This document shows positions 34,971-44,072 of a stretch of 64,000 nt of DNA, in pieces (position 1 is the stretch's first letter; each line of letters begins with the position of its first letter). Source of the DNA: Luteolibacter sp. LG18 (GTDB lineage Bacteria; Verrucomicrobiota; Verrucomicrobiia; Verrucomicrobiales; Akkermansiaceae); NCBI RefSeq assembly GCF_036322585.1, contig NZ_AP024600.1:1116001-1180000 (forward strand), read 5' to 3'. The position numbers and the translations under genes were made by a program. The notes under the pieces are model-generated. The model did not search any database. It was given only the letters and a program-made list of their open reading frames with translations, and was not told the DNA's origin.

Positions 34971-36215
34971 GTGATGAAGCGGATGATCCTGACGACCGCC
35001 CTCGCGGCGATGACCGGCCTGGCCACGGCGCAAACCACCGTCCCCGATCCCCTGGTGGCCCAGGACGGCACCCGGATTGAAACCGCCGCCCAGTGGCGGG
35101 AGAAGCGCCGCCCGGAGCTATTGGAGTTCTTCGCGAAGAACATGTACGGCCGCGCTCCGGAACGCCCGAAGGACTTGCTGGTGGAGGTCTTCGACCGCGA
35201 TCCCCACGCCCTCGGCGACAAGGCCACGCGCCTCCAGATGGCCCTCTATCCGGGCGGCAAGAGCGGCCCGCGCCTCGACCTCCTCGTCTACCTGCCAAAC
35301 CAGGTGAAGGGCCCGGTGCCCGCCGTGCTCGGCCTGAATTTCTGGGGCAACCAAGCGATCCATCCCGATCCCGGCATCCGCATCACCGAAAGCTGGATCG
35401 AGGAAAACCGCCAGACCGAGGGCAACCCACCCAAGGTCCAGAACCACCGCGCCACCGAGGCCTCCCGCGGTCTCAATGCCAAACAATGGCCGGTCGAGCG
35501 GATCCTGTCCCACGGCTTCGCCCTCGCCACCATGTACCGCGAGGACGTGGCTCCGGACCACGAGCCCTATTTCTCCACCGGCCTGCAGGCGCTCTATCCG
35601 GAATTCCAGAAGGGCGATGAGAACTTCGGCTGCATGGGAGCCTGGGCGTGGTCGCTGAGCCTTGCCCTCGATGCGCTCGAAAAGGAACCGGCGATCGATG
35701 CGAAAAAGGTCGCCCTCTTCGGCTGGTCCCGCCTCGGCAAGGCCGCGCTGTGGGCCGGGGCCCGCGACGAACGTTTCGCCGCGGTCATCAGCAATGAATC
35801 CGGAGCCGGCGGCGCGAAGCTTTTCCACCGCGGCGTGGGCGAGGACATCGAGCGCCTCAACCGCGTCTTCCCGCACTGGTTCGCCCGCTCGTTCAAACCA
35901 TACGCCGGCAAGGACACCGAGCTCCCCTTCGACCAGCACCTCGTCCTGTCCCTGATCGCGCCCCGGCCGCTCTACGTCGGCAGCGCGATCGACGACAAGA
36001 GCGCCGATGCCGAGGGCGAGTATGCCTCGGTGAAGGCCGCCGGCCCCGTCTACAAGCTGCTGGGCGGCGAGCCGCTGCCCGCCGAAACCTGGCCCGCCGT
36101 CGATCAAGCGGTGCTCGGCAAGTCCCTCGCCTACCACGTCCGCACCGGGAAGCACGACGTCCTCGACTTCGATTGGGACCACTACCTCGAGTTCCTCGAC
36201 CAGCGGTTGAAGTGA
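34971..36215 (+). CDS. CE15-type glucuronoyl esterase-like hydrolase
   Basis: A 414-residue exported alpha/beta hydrolase (signal peptide about 1-20). The sequence EFFAKNMYGRAPERP, VLGLNFWGNQAIHPDP, the nucleophile motif GWSRLGKA (Ser253), ISNESGAGG (Glu276) and the catalytic His395 in TGKHDVLDFDWDHYLEF match glucuronoyl esterases of family CE15, which cleave ester links between glucuronoxylan and lignin alcohols. The gene stands alone on the strand; leader element copy 1 lies upstream and copy 2 just downstream. A XylR-type regulator encoded at 40298 is compatible with a xylan-related role, but no other xylanase gene is in the window. Confidence 0.88.
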   Translation: MMKRMILTTALAAMTGLATAQTTVPDPLVAQDGTRIETAAQWREKRRPELLEFFAKNMYGRAPERPKDLLVEVFDRDPHALGDKATRLQMALYPGGKSGPRLDLLVYLPNQVKGPVPAVLGLNFWGNQAIHPDPGIRITESWIEENRQTEGNPPKVQNHRATEASRGLNAKQWPVERILSHGFALATMYREDVAPDHEPYFSTGLQALYPEFQKGDENFGCMGAWAWSLSLALDALEKEPAIDAKKVALFGWSRLGKAALWAGARDERFAAVISNESGAGGAKLFHRGVGEDIERLNRVFPHWFARSFKPYAGKDTELPFDQHLVLSLIAPRPLYVGSAIDDKSADAEGEYASVKAAGPVYKLLGGEPLPAETWPAVDQAVLGKSLAYHVRTGKHDVLDFDWDHYLEFLDQRLK

Positions 36216-36236
36216 ACGCATTCCCCTAAAAAGGGA

Positions 36237-36406
36237 TCGGCGGATGTCGAAAGGGGGGACCCTCGACATCCGCCGACCAGCTTTTGGGGGGAGAATCTCT
36301 TCTTTGGGGAGAAGCGTGTCCGGGCGTTTGTTAGAGACGAAGCGCGCTGACGACCTCACCATACCCAATTTCGGCCCTAACGATACTACGCGATCGCGTG
36401 GGGAGG
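36237..36406 (+). promoter_or_regulatory. Leader element copy 2: hairpin, G6 tract and conserved block
   Basis: A perfect 14-bp stem, TCGGCGGATGTCGA (36237-36250) with TCGACATCCGCCGA (36263-36276), is followed by TTTTGGGGGGAGA (36282-36294), CTGACG (36347-36352) and a block 36367-36406 that matches the other copy at 26 of 40 positions without gaps, including TCGGCC and GATCGCGT. Here the block contains the perfect palindrome ACGCGATCGCGT (36388-36399). The stem starts 22 bases after the CE15 stop and could also end that transcript. Confidence 0.5.
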
Positions 36407-36476
36407 TGCCTTTTGATGGGGTAAATGTGCTTCGGAAGGTGATGACTTCCGGCCGTTGCACGCGTAAGTGACTGTC

Positions 36477-37481
36477 ATGACACAGGGAGCGGAAGTTTCA
36501 CGGCGCGGGTTCATTGGCACGGCACTGGCCGGATTGGCGCTGCCGGGAGTGGCGGGAGTGGCCGGGGCCGCCCCGGAGGATGCCAAGCCGGTTTTGTTCC
36601 GGAATCCCTTCGTCTATCGCTTCAAGATCGGCGAGCTGGAGGCCTTCTCGATCAGTGATGGCAACCTGCCTTTGCGCGAGGGCCTCGGCCTGATGTGGCC
36701 GCAGGAGGACCGCCCGAAAATGAAGGAGCAGATGGAGGCCCACGGCGAAGCGCTCGACAACCTGCCGCTCTACGTGAACCTGCTCGTCATCCGCTCCGGC
36801 AACGAGGTCGCCGTGTTCGATGCCGGTTTCGGCAAGGGCAGCAACCCGCAGATCGGCTGGTTCGAGTCCGGTCTGGCGATGGCCGGGATCAAGCCCGAGC
36901 AGGTCACCGCCGCCTTCCTCAGCCACGCCCACGCCGACCACCTCAATGGCTTCGTGTCCGGTGGCAAGCCGACCTTTCCCAACGCCGCCTTCTACCTCCT
37001 CCCGGAGGAGCTGGCGTTCTGGCGCTCGCCGAACCCGGACTTCACGAAGACCAAGCGCGATCAGAAGCCGATCCCGAACATGATCCGCGAGGTCCGCGCG
37101 AACTTCGACATCCTCCAGCCGGTGATGCAGCCGGTGAAGGCCGGCACCGAGCTGTGGGGCGGCAAGGTCGTCGTCGAAGCCGCGCCCGGCCACACCGACG
37201 GCCACGCCTGCTTCCGCATCCGCTCCGGCAACGACGAGCTGCTCCACCTGATGGACCTCTCGCACCACGCGCTGCTGATGTTCGCCAACCCGGACTGGAC
37301 CATCGCCTTCGACCACGACCCGGTGCAGGCCGTCGTCACCCGCAAGAAATTCTGGAGCGAGGCCGCCGCCAAGCGCACCCGCTGCTTCGGCTTCCACCTC
37401 CCGTGGCCCGGCCTCGGCCGCATCGTCCCGGACGGCCCAAACTATCGCTGGTGGGCCGAGAAATGGACGTGGATGGGGTGA
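36477..37481 (+). CDS. Tat-exported metallo-beta-lactamase-fold hydrolase
   Basis: A 334-residue protein with a twin-arginine signal (VSRRGFIGTALAGLALPG). The metallo-beta-lactamase core includes NLLVIRSGNEVAVFDAGFGK, the zinc motif HAHADH (150-155), GKPTFPNAAFYLLPEELAFW, AAPGHTDGHACFRIRSG with the next metal ligand, MDLSHHALL, and the terminal FGFHLPWPGLGRI His. This is close to the quorum-quenching lactonase and AttM/PNGM-like group in layout, but substrate assignment needs more than sequence. The ATG at 36477 is preceded by an in-frame GTG at 36468. Leader element copy 2 lies upstream. Confidence 0.88.
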   Translation: MTQGAEVSRRGFIGTALAGLALPGVAGVAGAAPEDAKPVLFRNPFVYRFKIGELEAFSISDGNLPLREGLGLMWPQEDRPKMKEQMEAHGEALDNLPLYVNLLVIRSGNEVAVFDAGFGKGSNPQIGWFESGLAMAGIKPEQVTAAFLSHAHADHLNGFVSGGKPTFPNAAFYLLPEELAFWRSPNPDFTKTKRDQKPIPNMIREVRANFDILQPVMQPVKAGTELWGGKVVVEAAPGHTDGHACFRIRSGNDELLHLMDLSHHALLMFANPDWTIAFDHDPVQAVVTRKKFWSEAAAKRTRCFGFHLPWPGLGRIVPDGPNYRWWAEKWTWMG

Positions 37482-37537
37482 AGCCCCCCCCGCTTTTCCG
37501 GTTTCCCGCGGGCCGTCCGCTGTCCCAAACTCCCCGC

Positions 37538-38824
37538 ATGCGAGAGGACAGCCGCCGGTGGATCGAGGGTGACCGGGCCCATTGCTGGCACCCCTTCACC
37601 CGCCAGGCCGAGTGGTGCCGGGAGGAGCCGCTGGTGCTGGTCCGCGGCGAGGGCGTGTGGCTGTGGGATTCCGAGGGCCACCGCTACTTCGATGGCAATT
37701 CCTCGATCTGGACCAACATCCACGGCCACCGCCACCCGCGGCTCGATGCCGCGATCCGCGCCCAGCTCGAGGACGTGGCCCACACCTCCTACCTCGGCTT
37801 CGCCAACCCCCGCGCCTCGGAGCTGGCGGCACGCCTCACCGCCCTCTTTCCCAGCGGCACGCTGGAGCGCGTGTTCTTCTCCGACGATGGCTCGACCGCC
37901 ATCGAATGCGCGGTGCGGATGGCCCTGCAATACCGGCTGAACCGCGGCGAGGACACGCGCACCGGTTTCATCGCTTTCGAAAACGGCTACCACGGCGACA
38001 CCCTCGGAGCCGCCTCGCTCGGCGGGGTCGGCCGCTTCACCGGCCTGATGCAGCGCTTCGGCCTCGATGTCCGCCGTGTGTCGTCGATGGCCGAGCTCGA
38101 AGCCACTCCCACGGAATGGAGCAATCATATCGCCGCCGTGATCGTGGAACCCCTGATCCAAGGCGTGAACGAGATGCGGCCGTGGCCCGCGGGCATGCTC
38201 GCCGCGCTCCGCCGCTGGTGCGATGCCCGTGGCGTCCACCTGATCCTCGATGAGGTGATGACCGGCTTCGGCCGCACCGGCCGGATGTTCGCCTGCCAGC
38301 ACGAGGACGTGGTCCCGGATTTCCTGTGCGTGGCGAAGGGACTCACCGGCGGCTACCTGCCGATGGCCGCCACCCTCACCTCCGGCGCGGTTTACGACGC
38401 CTTCCTCGGCGGCGCGGACAAGGCCTTCTACTACGGCCACAGTTACACCGCCAACCCGCTCGGCTGCGCGGTCGCCCTGGCCAGCCTCGATGTGTTCGAG
38501 GAGGACCGCGTGCTGGAAACCCTCCAGCCGAAGATCGCCCGGATGGCGGAACTGCTGGCCGGGCTCAAGGAACGCAGCCCGCTCGTCCACGAGATCCGCC
38601 AGCGCGGCTTCATCGCCGGCATCGAGCTGCGCCAGCCCGATGGCAGCCGCTTCCCGGCCGACGCCCGCACCGGCGAAGCCGTCTGCCGCGCCGCCTGGTC
38701 ACACGGCCTGCTCACCCGCCCGATCCTCGATACGATCGTCCTGATGCCGCCGCTCGCGACAACGGAAGACGAACTCGCCTTCGCGGTGGACGCCCTGGAA
38801 AAGGCGATCGCCCAGTGTGGCTGA
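37538..38824 (+). CDS. bioA: Adenosylmethionine-8-amino-7-oxononanoate aminotransferase
   Basis: A 428-residue class III PLP aminotransferase. It begins MREDSRRWIEGDRAHCWHPF, with the HPFTR motif that distinguishes BioA. Further blocks are GHRYFDGNSSIWTNIHGHRH, YHGDTLGAASLGG, ILDEVMTGFGRTGRMFACQH, the Schiff-base Lys267 in VAKGLTGGYLPMA, and YYGHSYTANPLGCAVALAS. It converts KAPA to DAPA in biotin synthesis using S-adenosylmethionine as amino donor. No other bio gene is adjacent, so the pathway is scattered. It is 56 bp downstream of the metallo-beta-lactamase-fold gene. Confidence 0.92.
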   Translation: MREDSRRWIEGDRAHCWHPFTRQAEWCREEPLVLVRGEGVWLWDSEGHRYFDGNSSIWTNIHGHRHPRLDAAIRAQLEDVAHTSYLGFANPRASELAARLTALFPSGTLERVFFSDDGSTAIECAVRMALQYRLNRGEDTRTGFIAFENGYHGDTLGAASLGGVGRFTGLMQRFGLDVRRVSSMAELEATPTEWSNHIAAVIVEPLIQGVNEMRPWPAGMLAALRRWCDARGVHLILDEVMTGFGRTGRMFACQHEDVVPDFLCVAKGLTGGYLPMAATLTSGAVYDAFLGGADKAFYYGHSYTANPLGCAVALASLDVFEEDRVLETLQPKIARMAELLAGLKERSPLVHEIRQRGFIAGIELRQPDGSRFPADARTGEAVCRAAWSHGLLTRPILDTIVLMPPLATTEDELAFAVDALEKAIAQCG

Positions 38825-39060
38825 AAGCTCCGTCTTCCGGCAGCCCCAAAGGGGCGTCATGCGATAGCCCAGGGCAACGCCCTGGGTTGGCATGCGCGAA
38901 GAGGCGAGCCCTGTAAGGGCGGAACCCGAGGAAAGCCGCGTTCGCCCCTTCATTCCGCCCTTACAGGGCTCGATCCCTTCTTGGTCGGCTTTCCCGGGGC
39001 GATGCCCCGGGCTGTCCCATGACGCCCTTTCAGGGCTGAATCGGAGACACTCCAAAAGCA
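38825..39060. repeat. Composite palindromic intergenic repeat
   Basis: Contains GCCCTGTAAGGGCGGA (38918) and its complement CCGCCCTTACAGGGCTCGAT (38966), CCCGGGGCGATGCCCCGGGC (38994), and CGCCCTTTCAGGGC. The same words in the same order make up 7667-7756. The whole bioA/3D-gene spacer (311 bases) is made of such palindromes; no gene. Confidence 0.75.
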
Positions 39061-39135
39061 AAGGCTCCGGCTACCACGAAAAAACCGCGCTCCCTCCCGG
39101 GAAACGCGGCTTTGGAAATTTCGGGTGGCGGGGAA

Positions 39136-39825
39136 TCAGCCCTTGTTCGCGGAACCGCCCTTGGTGGAGGCGAGGTCCGGGCGCTGGCGGACGATGTTCG
39201 CAAGCATCGAGCGGCAGTGCTGGTAACCCGTGCGCTGGGTGAGGATCTCGGCGCTGCGGGTGAAGGAACCCCACTGGACGATCGTGATCTCCACGTTGCG
39301 GCGACCCCACTGGTTCATGCTTTCACCGGTCGGGGTGAAGATGTCGATGGTGCCGGTGCCGGTGAGGGCCGAACCGTAGTCATCGACGACATAAAGGTAG
39401 GGAAGGCCGGCGACGCGGAACACGGTGCCCACCGGGTAGAAGGACCAGTCGGCGGCGGCGCTGCGCACGCGGTTGGTGTAGCGGAGCTGGGTGCCGGTGG
39501 CATTCGAGCTGCCGTAGACGAGGTGGTCGCTCTCGTTCGGGTGGTAGGCGGTCGTGCGGACGAGGCGGTTGCGCTCGCTGAACGCGTAGACCGGCATGCC
39601 GTGCTTGTCCTTGGTGTGGCTGGCCGCGGAGGCCATCACGGAGGCGGACGGAGCGGCGATCGGAAGGCTTTCCGTGGTGCCGAGGCCCAGCGCCCATCCG
39701 GAGGAGGAGGAACCGGGCTTGATCGAGCTCTTCGAGAGAACCTGGAGATTCGAGCTGGAGGAGCAGTTGGAAAGGAGAGTGGCCACCAGAGCGAGGGCAG
39801 CAAGCGGAAGGAGTCGTTGGCGCAT
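39136..39825 (-). CDS. 3D-domain lipoprotein
   Basis: A 229-residue lipoprotein: MRQRLLPLAALALVATLLSN, then Cys21 of the lipobox LLSNC and a Ser-rich linker. The C-terminal part has the double-psi beta-barrel 3D motif, named for its three conserved Asp residues, seen in VDDYGSALTGTGTIDIFTP preceded by GTVFRVAGLPYLYV. Such domains occur in MltA-like lytic transglycosylases and resuscitation-type enzymes. A cell-wall function is likely, but the catalytic core of MltA is not present. The ATG at 39825 gives the lipoprotein signal; the upstream open frame is ignored. Confidence 0.85.
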   Translation of the reverse strand: MRQRLLPLAALALVATLLSNCSSSSNLQVLSKSSIKPGSSSSGWALGLGTTESLPIAAPSASVMASAASHTKDKHGMPVYAFSERNRLVRTTAYHPNESDHLVYGSSNATGTQLRYTNRVRSAAADWSFYPVGTVFRVAGLPYLYVVDDYGSALTGTGTIDIFTPTGESMNQWGRRNVEITIVQWGSFTRSAEILTQRTGYQHCRSMLANIVRQRPDLASTKGGSANKG

Positions 39826-40297
39826 GCGGTTCGTGTTTGGATAGTGGTGTTGGGACAGCCGTCTCTTAGCGGAGACTGGCGCATTAAGCGGGCACCCCAT
39901 CGTTGTGGCAACCTGAAAATCCAACGGTTAGGAAGGTTTTTGAAAGGTCTTAAGTATTCCCGAAGAGGTGCTTCGCGCCGTCTTTTTAGCACTCCGGATG
40001 CCAAATCCGGAATGCACCCCGCACTCTAACAATGCGCTCTGCCCGCCCCCGCCCCCCGTGGGGCAAGGGATTGCGGGCGAAAACCGGGCCGGGTCTAACG
40101 GACGTTAGGAAAAAGCGCGGCTCCCCCCCGCCACGCCCGCCAATCCTTCTAACAGCAAGGATTCCGCGCATTCCGCCCCATTTTTCGGACGAGAGTTTTG
40201 CGCGAAATCGAAACGCGTTTTTCAACACCCGAAGTTCGGGATTTACGTAGTTAGATACGGGTTTCCCGGACCACCGCCCGGCAAGCCGGTGCCCCGG
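39826..40297. other. Gene-free spacer with palindromes
   Basis: No credible gene in 472 bases. It is AT-richer near 39930-39990. Notable words are CTAAC-GGAC-GTTAG (40095-40108), CCCGAAGTTCGGG (40228-40240) and CCGGATGCCAAATCCGG (near 39995). It separates the 3D-lipoprotein gene's 5' side from the 3' end of the XylR-type regulator; both read leftward. Confidence 0.6.
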
Positions 40298-41458
40298 TTA
40301 GGCCCGGCCCTTCCCCGCCGCCGCCCGGTAGGCCGCCGGGCTGGTCCCGGTCTCGCGCTTGAAGGCGGTGGTGAAGTAGTGGACCGAGGAGTAGCCGCAG
40401 GCCTCCGCCACCAGCGCGATCCCCAGCGGGGTCGACCGCAGCAGCTTCCTCGCCTCGTCCATCCGCCGCCGGGTGAGCGCCTCGTGGATGCTCTGGTGCA
40501 TCTCCTTCCGGAACCGCTCCTCCAGGCTGCGCCGCCCGACCGCCGCCAGCCGCGCCAGCTCGTCCACCTTCAAGTCCGAGGCGAAGCGCTCGCGAATCAG
40601 GTGCACGACCTTCGCCACCCCCGGATCCTTGACCAGCGGGCAGCCGGTGCTGTCGCGGCGGGTGATCCCGGCGGGCGGAATCCGGTGCACCGAGGCATCC
40701 GGGCGCTCGCCACGAAGCTGATCGTGAAGCAGTTGCGCGGCGAAATAGCCCTGCTGCCAACTGTCCGGATCCACCGTGGTGATCGGCACCGGGGCCATCT
40801 CGGCGGTCCCCTGCACGTCCTTCTGGATCACCACCATGGCGTAGTCCTCCGGCACCCGGAAGCCGCGCCGTTTCAGCTCCATCTGCAGGGAATAGGTCAG
40901 CCCGGCATGGGCCAGGAATACCCCGACCGGCCGCGGCATTTCCTCCAGGATGTCGGCGAAAGCGGACACCCGCTCGTTGAAATGGGCCGCCGTGGCGACC
41001 GTCTCCGCCAGCTTGCGGGCAGGCTCGGGATCGATCACCCGCCGACCGTGGGCATGAGCCGCATCGATGAACCCATCGCAGCATTCATGGTCGATGTCCC
41101 GCGGGCTGGTCCGCAGCACCGCCAGGCTCCGCGCCCCGAGCGACGCCAGTTCCTCGAACGCCAGCGCCCCGCAGGCCCGGAAATCCGCCGTCACCACCGG
41201 AAACCCGGCCGGGGCCTGCGCCAGCGGGGCCATCAGCACCGTCGGCAGGTTCAGCGCCAGCACCCGGTCGGCGAGCGTCGGCATGTTCACCACCTCCGCG
41301 ATCACCGCGTTCCACGCCGGGTGGTCCCCCATCCAGTCCCCGCGCACGAACCACCGCGGATCGATCTCCACGCCGTGGGCCCGACCGTAGGCGGCCGCCC
41401 CTTCCGCGACTCCCGCCCGGAAATAGTCCGACACGAGCCCGATTCTCAACGTGGTCAC
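40298..41458 (-). CDS. XylR-type regulator (LacI-like sensor plus AraC HTH)
   Basis: A 386-residue regulator. Residues about 1-265 are a periplasmic-binding-protein-like sensor (TLRIGLVSDYFRAGVAEGAA, PVGVFLAHAGLTYSLQMELK, ITTVDPDSWQQGYFAAQLLH), and residues about 285-385 carry two AraC helix-turn-helix motifs (LKVDELARLAAVGRRSLEER, then ALVAEACGYSSVHYFTTAFK followed by RETGTSPAAYR). This layout is that of E. coli XylR and is expanded in Verrucomicrobiota and planctomycetes, where it senses sugars. It is divergent from sdaA with a 185-bp spacer. Its targets are not known; palindromes near 36388 are candidates only by speculation. Confidence 0.92.
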   Translation of the reverse strand: MTTLRIGLVSDYFRAGVAEGAAAYGRAHGVEIDPRWFVRGDWMGDHPAWNAVIAEVVNMPTLADRVLALNLPTVLMAPLAQAPAGFPVVTADFRACGALAFEELASLGARSLAVLRTSPRDIDHECCDGFIDAAHAHGRRVIDPEPARKLAETVATAAHFNERVSAFADILEEMPRPVGVFLAHAGLTYSLQMELKRRGFRVPEDYAMVVIQKDVQGTAEMAPVPITTVDPDSWQQGYFAAQLLHDQLRGERPDASVHRIPPAGITRRDSTGCPLVKDPGVAKVVHLIRERFASDLKVDELARLAAVGRRSLEERFRKEMHQSIHEALTRRRMDEARKLLRSTPLGIALVAEACGYSSVHYFTTAFKRETGTSPAAYRAAAGKGRA

Positions 41459-41587
41459 GTTTCCGACGTTGCGTGAACTTGCGGAAAATCAAAAGCGAAA
41501 AGCTCAATAAAGAACCGGGACAAGCGGGCGCTTTTGGTGGATTCTCCTTTGAATAACCGCGAATTCGTCCAGCCGCGCAGCTCCCGT

Positions 41588-41616
41588 TTGACAGCCGCCG
41601 CCGGACCGCCTTCACA
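41588..41616 (+). promoter_or_regulatory. Candidate sdaA promoter
   Basis: TTGACA at 41588-41593, 17-base spacer, TTCACA at 41611-41616, ending 27 bases before the sdaA ATG. The -10 is weak. Confidence 0.35.
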
Positions 41617-41643
41617 TCGCCCGTCCTTGGTTCATTGCCCCTT

Positions 41644-43017
41644 ATGCCTTCCGCGCTTGATATGTTCACCATTGGGATCGGCCCCTCGTCGTCCCACACC
41701 GTCGGCCCCATGCACGCCGCCCGCGAGTTCGTCCTCGACCTCCAGGCCCGCGGCTTGGCCGGGCAGGTCGCGCGCGTCCGCTGCGACACCTACGGCTCCC
41801 TCGCCGCCACCGGCAAGGGCCACGGCACCGACAAGGCGCTCATCCTCGGCTTCCTCGGCCACGATCCGGAAAGCATCGACGTGGATGCCATCGACAGCCT
41901 GCTCGCCGCGGTTTCCGCCTCCGGCTCGCTGACGCTGCCGTGGGGCACCGTGATCCCGTTCCACGCCAAGGAGGACCTCGACTTCAAGCGCCTCAAGCCG
42001 CTCCCCCTCCACCCGAACGGCATGCACTTCCAGGCCTACGACGCCGCGGGCACGCTCATCGGGGAAAACGTCATCTACTCGCTGGGCGGCGGCTTCATCG
42101 CCGCCGAGGCCGACCTCAAGGCCGCCGTGCCGGAGGACGACAGCGCCCTGCCCTACCCCTTCACCTGCGCCGCCGAGCTCATGGAGCACTGCGAGCGGAA
42201 CCAGTTCTCGATCGCCGCGCTGGCGCTGGCCAATGAGAACGCCCGCCGCCCGGAGGCCGAAACCCGCGCCCGCCTCGATGCGGTGTGGGCCGCCATGCAG
42301 GGCTGCGTGAAACGCGGCTGTTCCCAGGAGGGCATCCTCCCCGGCGGCCTGAAGGTGAAACGCCGCGCCGCCACCATCTTCGACAACCTCTGCGCCAAGC
42401 CCGAGGCCGCTCTCTCCGATCCCCTCACCATCCTCGACTGGGTGAACCTCTACGCCCTGGCCGTGAACGAGGAGAACGCCGCCGGTGGCCGGGTCGTCAC
42501 CGCCCCCACCAATGGCGCGGCCGGCATCATCCCCGCCGTGCTCCACTACGCCGTGCGCTTCAAGCACTCGCCCTACCCGGACGGCGTCCACCGCTTCCTC
42601 CTCACCGCCGCCGCCATCGGCCTGCTCTACAAGCGCAATGCCTCCATCTCCGGCGCGGAAGCCGGTTGCCAGGGCGAGGTCGGCGTCGCCTGCTCGATGG
42701 CCGCCGCAGGTCTCGCCGAATACCTCGGTGCCACCCCGAAGCAGGTCGAGAACGCCGCCGAGATCGGCATGGAACACAACCTCGGCCTCACCTGCGACCC
42801 CGTCGGCGGCCTGGTCCAGATCCCCTGCATCGAGCGCAACGCCATGGCGTCCGTGAAAGCCATCAACGCCGCCCGCCTCGCCATGGCCGGGGATGGTTCC
42901 CACTTCGTCTCCCTCGACAAGGTCATCAAGACCATGCGCGACACCGGCCGCGACATGAAATCCAAGTACAAGGAAACCTCCCGCGGCGGCCTCGCCGTGA
43001 ACGTGGTGGAGTGCTGA
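41644..43017 (+). CDS. sdaA: L-serine ammonia-lyase, iron-sulfur type, single chain
   Basis: A 457-residue enzyme that deaminates L-serine to pyruvate. The N-terminal beta domain has [20 protein letters not shown]. The C-terminal alpha domain contains the conserved Cys regions for the [4Fe-4S] cluster ([53 protein letters not shown]) and [20 protein letters not shown]. Single-chain length is as in E. coli SdaA. The ATG at 41644 is preferred over an upstream TTG. It is divergent from the XylR-type regulator and converges with the DUF1259 gene. Confidence 0.95.
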   Translation: MPSALDMFTIGIGPSSSHTVGPMHAAREFVLDLQARGLAGQVARVRCDTYGSLAATGKGHGTDKALILGFLGHDPESIDVDAIDSLLAAVSASGSLTLPWGTVIPFHAKEDLDFKRLKPLPLHPNGMHFQAYDAAGTLIGENVIYSLGGGFIAAEADLKAAVPEDDSALPYPFTCAAELMEHCERNQFSIAALALANENARRPEAETRARLDAVWAAMQGCVKRGCSQEGILPGGLKVKRRAATIFDNLCAKPEAALSDPLTILDWVNLYALAVNEENAAGGRVVTAPTNGAAGIIPAVLHYAVRFKHSPYPDGVHRFLLTAAAIGLLYKRNASISGAEAGCQGEVGVACSMAAAGLAEYLGATPKQVENAAEIGMEHNLGLTCDPVGGLVQIPCIERNAMASVKAINAARLAMAGDGSHFVSLDKVIKTMRDTGRDMKSKYKETSRGGLAVNVVEC

Positions 43018-43032
43018 AATCCCGCCCGACCG

Positions 43033-43917
43033 CTACTGCTTCTGGGTTTTCAACGCCGACCCGACCGTGCCAGCCAAGTCACCGGCTTTTCCCCGGCCCC
43101 AGTAGTGCAGGAACACATAGCGCGGGGATTCCCCGGTCATGTGCTGGTGGATCGCCACGATGTTGATACCTCCGCTCCTGAGGGTTTTCAGCACCCCTTG
43201 CAGCTCCCCTTCGAGGCAGGCGAAATCACCATCGACCACCGCGTTGTCATCCGTGCCGGCGAACGCGGCCCAGGTGTTGATCCCCATCTCCTTGCCGACC
43301 TCGCAGCCACACGGCATCTTCGCCGTACGCCCGAGGACGAACTTCACCATCCCGTCCTTCTCCTGCGGCTTCCCGCCGATCTTCTCCGCGAGCGGCGCCG
43401 CGGTGATGGCGCTCTTCGCCGGAATCCCTCCGCCCATCGACTTGGCCGGATGCGGCGCGGCCTCACGGATCGACTTGACCTTGTCCAAGGCGGCGCGGAC
43501 TCCCTTCGACAAGGATTCCGTCGTTCCCTCCCCCGCGATGTGCATGAAGTACACCTTCGGCTCGTCGGCGAAAAAGTGGTTGTGCAGCGCCGTCACGGAA
43601 AGCCCGGTGTCCAGCAGCGTGCTCATCACCGGATTCACCTCATCCTGCAGGAGCACGAAGTCCCCCATCACCATCGCCTCCGCCGACTTGCCCTCGGTGA
43701 AGGCCGCCCAGGTCGTGAGCCCCATGAACGCGGGCATCTGCCAGTCATCGACCGTCACCCCCAGATCGCCGCGCGGAAAGGTCACCTTGAACACCTTTTC
43801 CTCCGCGTTCATCGTGCCCTTGAGGCCGGTGGTGGACTCGATGCTGGCGGTGTCCAGCGCGAGCGCGTGCATGGAACAACCGAGCGCGAGGAGAAGAAGA
43901 GCCTTTGCCGCTTTCAT
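43033..43917 (-). CDS. DUF1259 domain secreted protein
   Basis: A 294-residue exported protein with a signal peptide (KALLLLALGCSMHALALDTA). Two homologous halves each carry a DUF1259 module: residues about 25-140 (VTFPRGDLGVTVDDWQMPAF, ALHNHFFADEPKVYFMHIAG) and 165-285 (GINTWAAFAGTDDNAVVDGD, AIHQHMTGESPRYVFLHYWG). The paired HNH/HQH triplets suggest metal binding. The family is known as LpqO/LppY-type in actinobacteria and its role is not established. It faces sdaA and lies divergent from chrA. Confidence 0.88.
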   Translation of the reverse strand: MKAAKALLLLALGCSMHALALDTASIESTTGLKGTMNAEEKVFKVTFPRGDLGVTVDDWQMPAFMGLTTWAAFTEGKSAEAMVMGDFVLLQDEVNPVMSTLLDTGLSVTALHNHFFADEPKVYFMHIAGEGTTESLSKGVRAALDKVKSIREAAPHPAKSMGGGIPAKSAITAAPLAEKIGGKPQEKDGMVKFVLGRTAKMPCGCEVGKEMGINTWAAFAGTDDNAVVDGDFACLEGELQGVLKTLRSGGINIVAIHQHMTGESPRYVFLHYWGRGKAGDLAGTVGSALKTQKQ

Positions 43918-44072
43918 CCCGGAAAGCTGGAACAGGCTCGAAATCCGGTCAAGGAACCGTGCTGAAACCGATCGGGAGGTTTTGTAACAGCCACCGCAGA
44001 CGACCGGCGCGGATCACGAGCCGTTCGGACTCATCCGTTGAGGGCTGGACGGGCATGCGATGCTCGCCGCGG

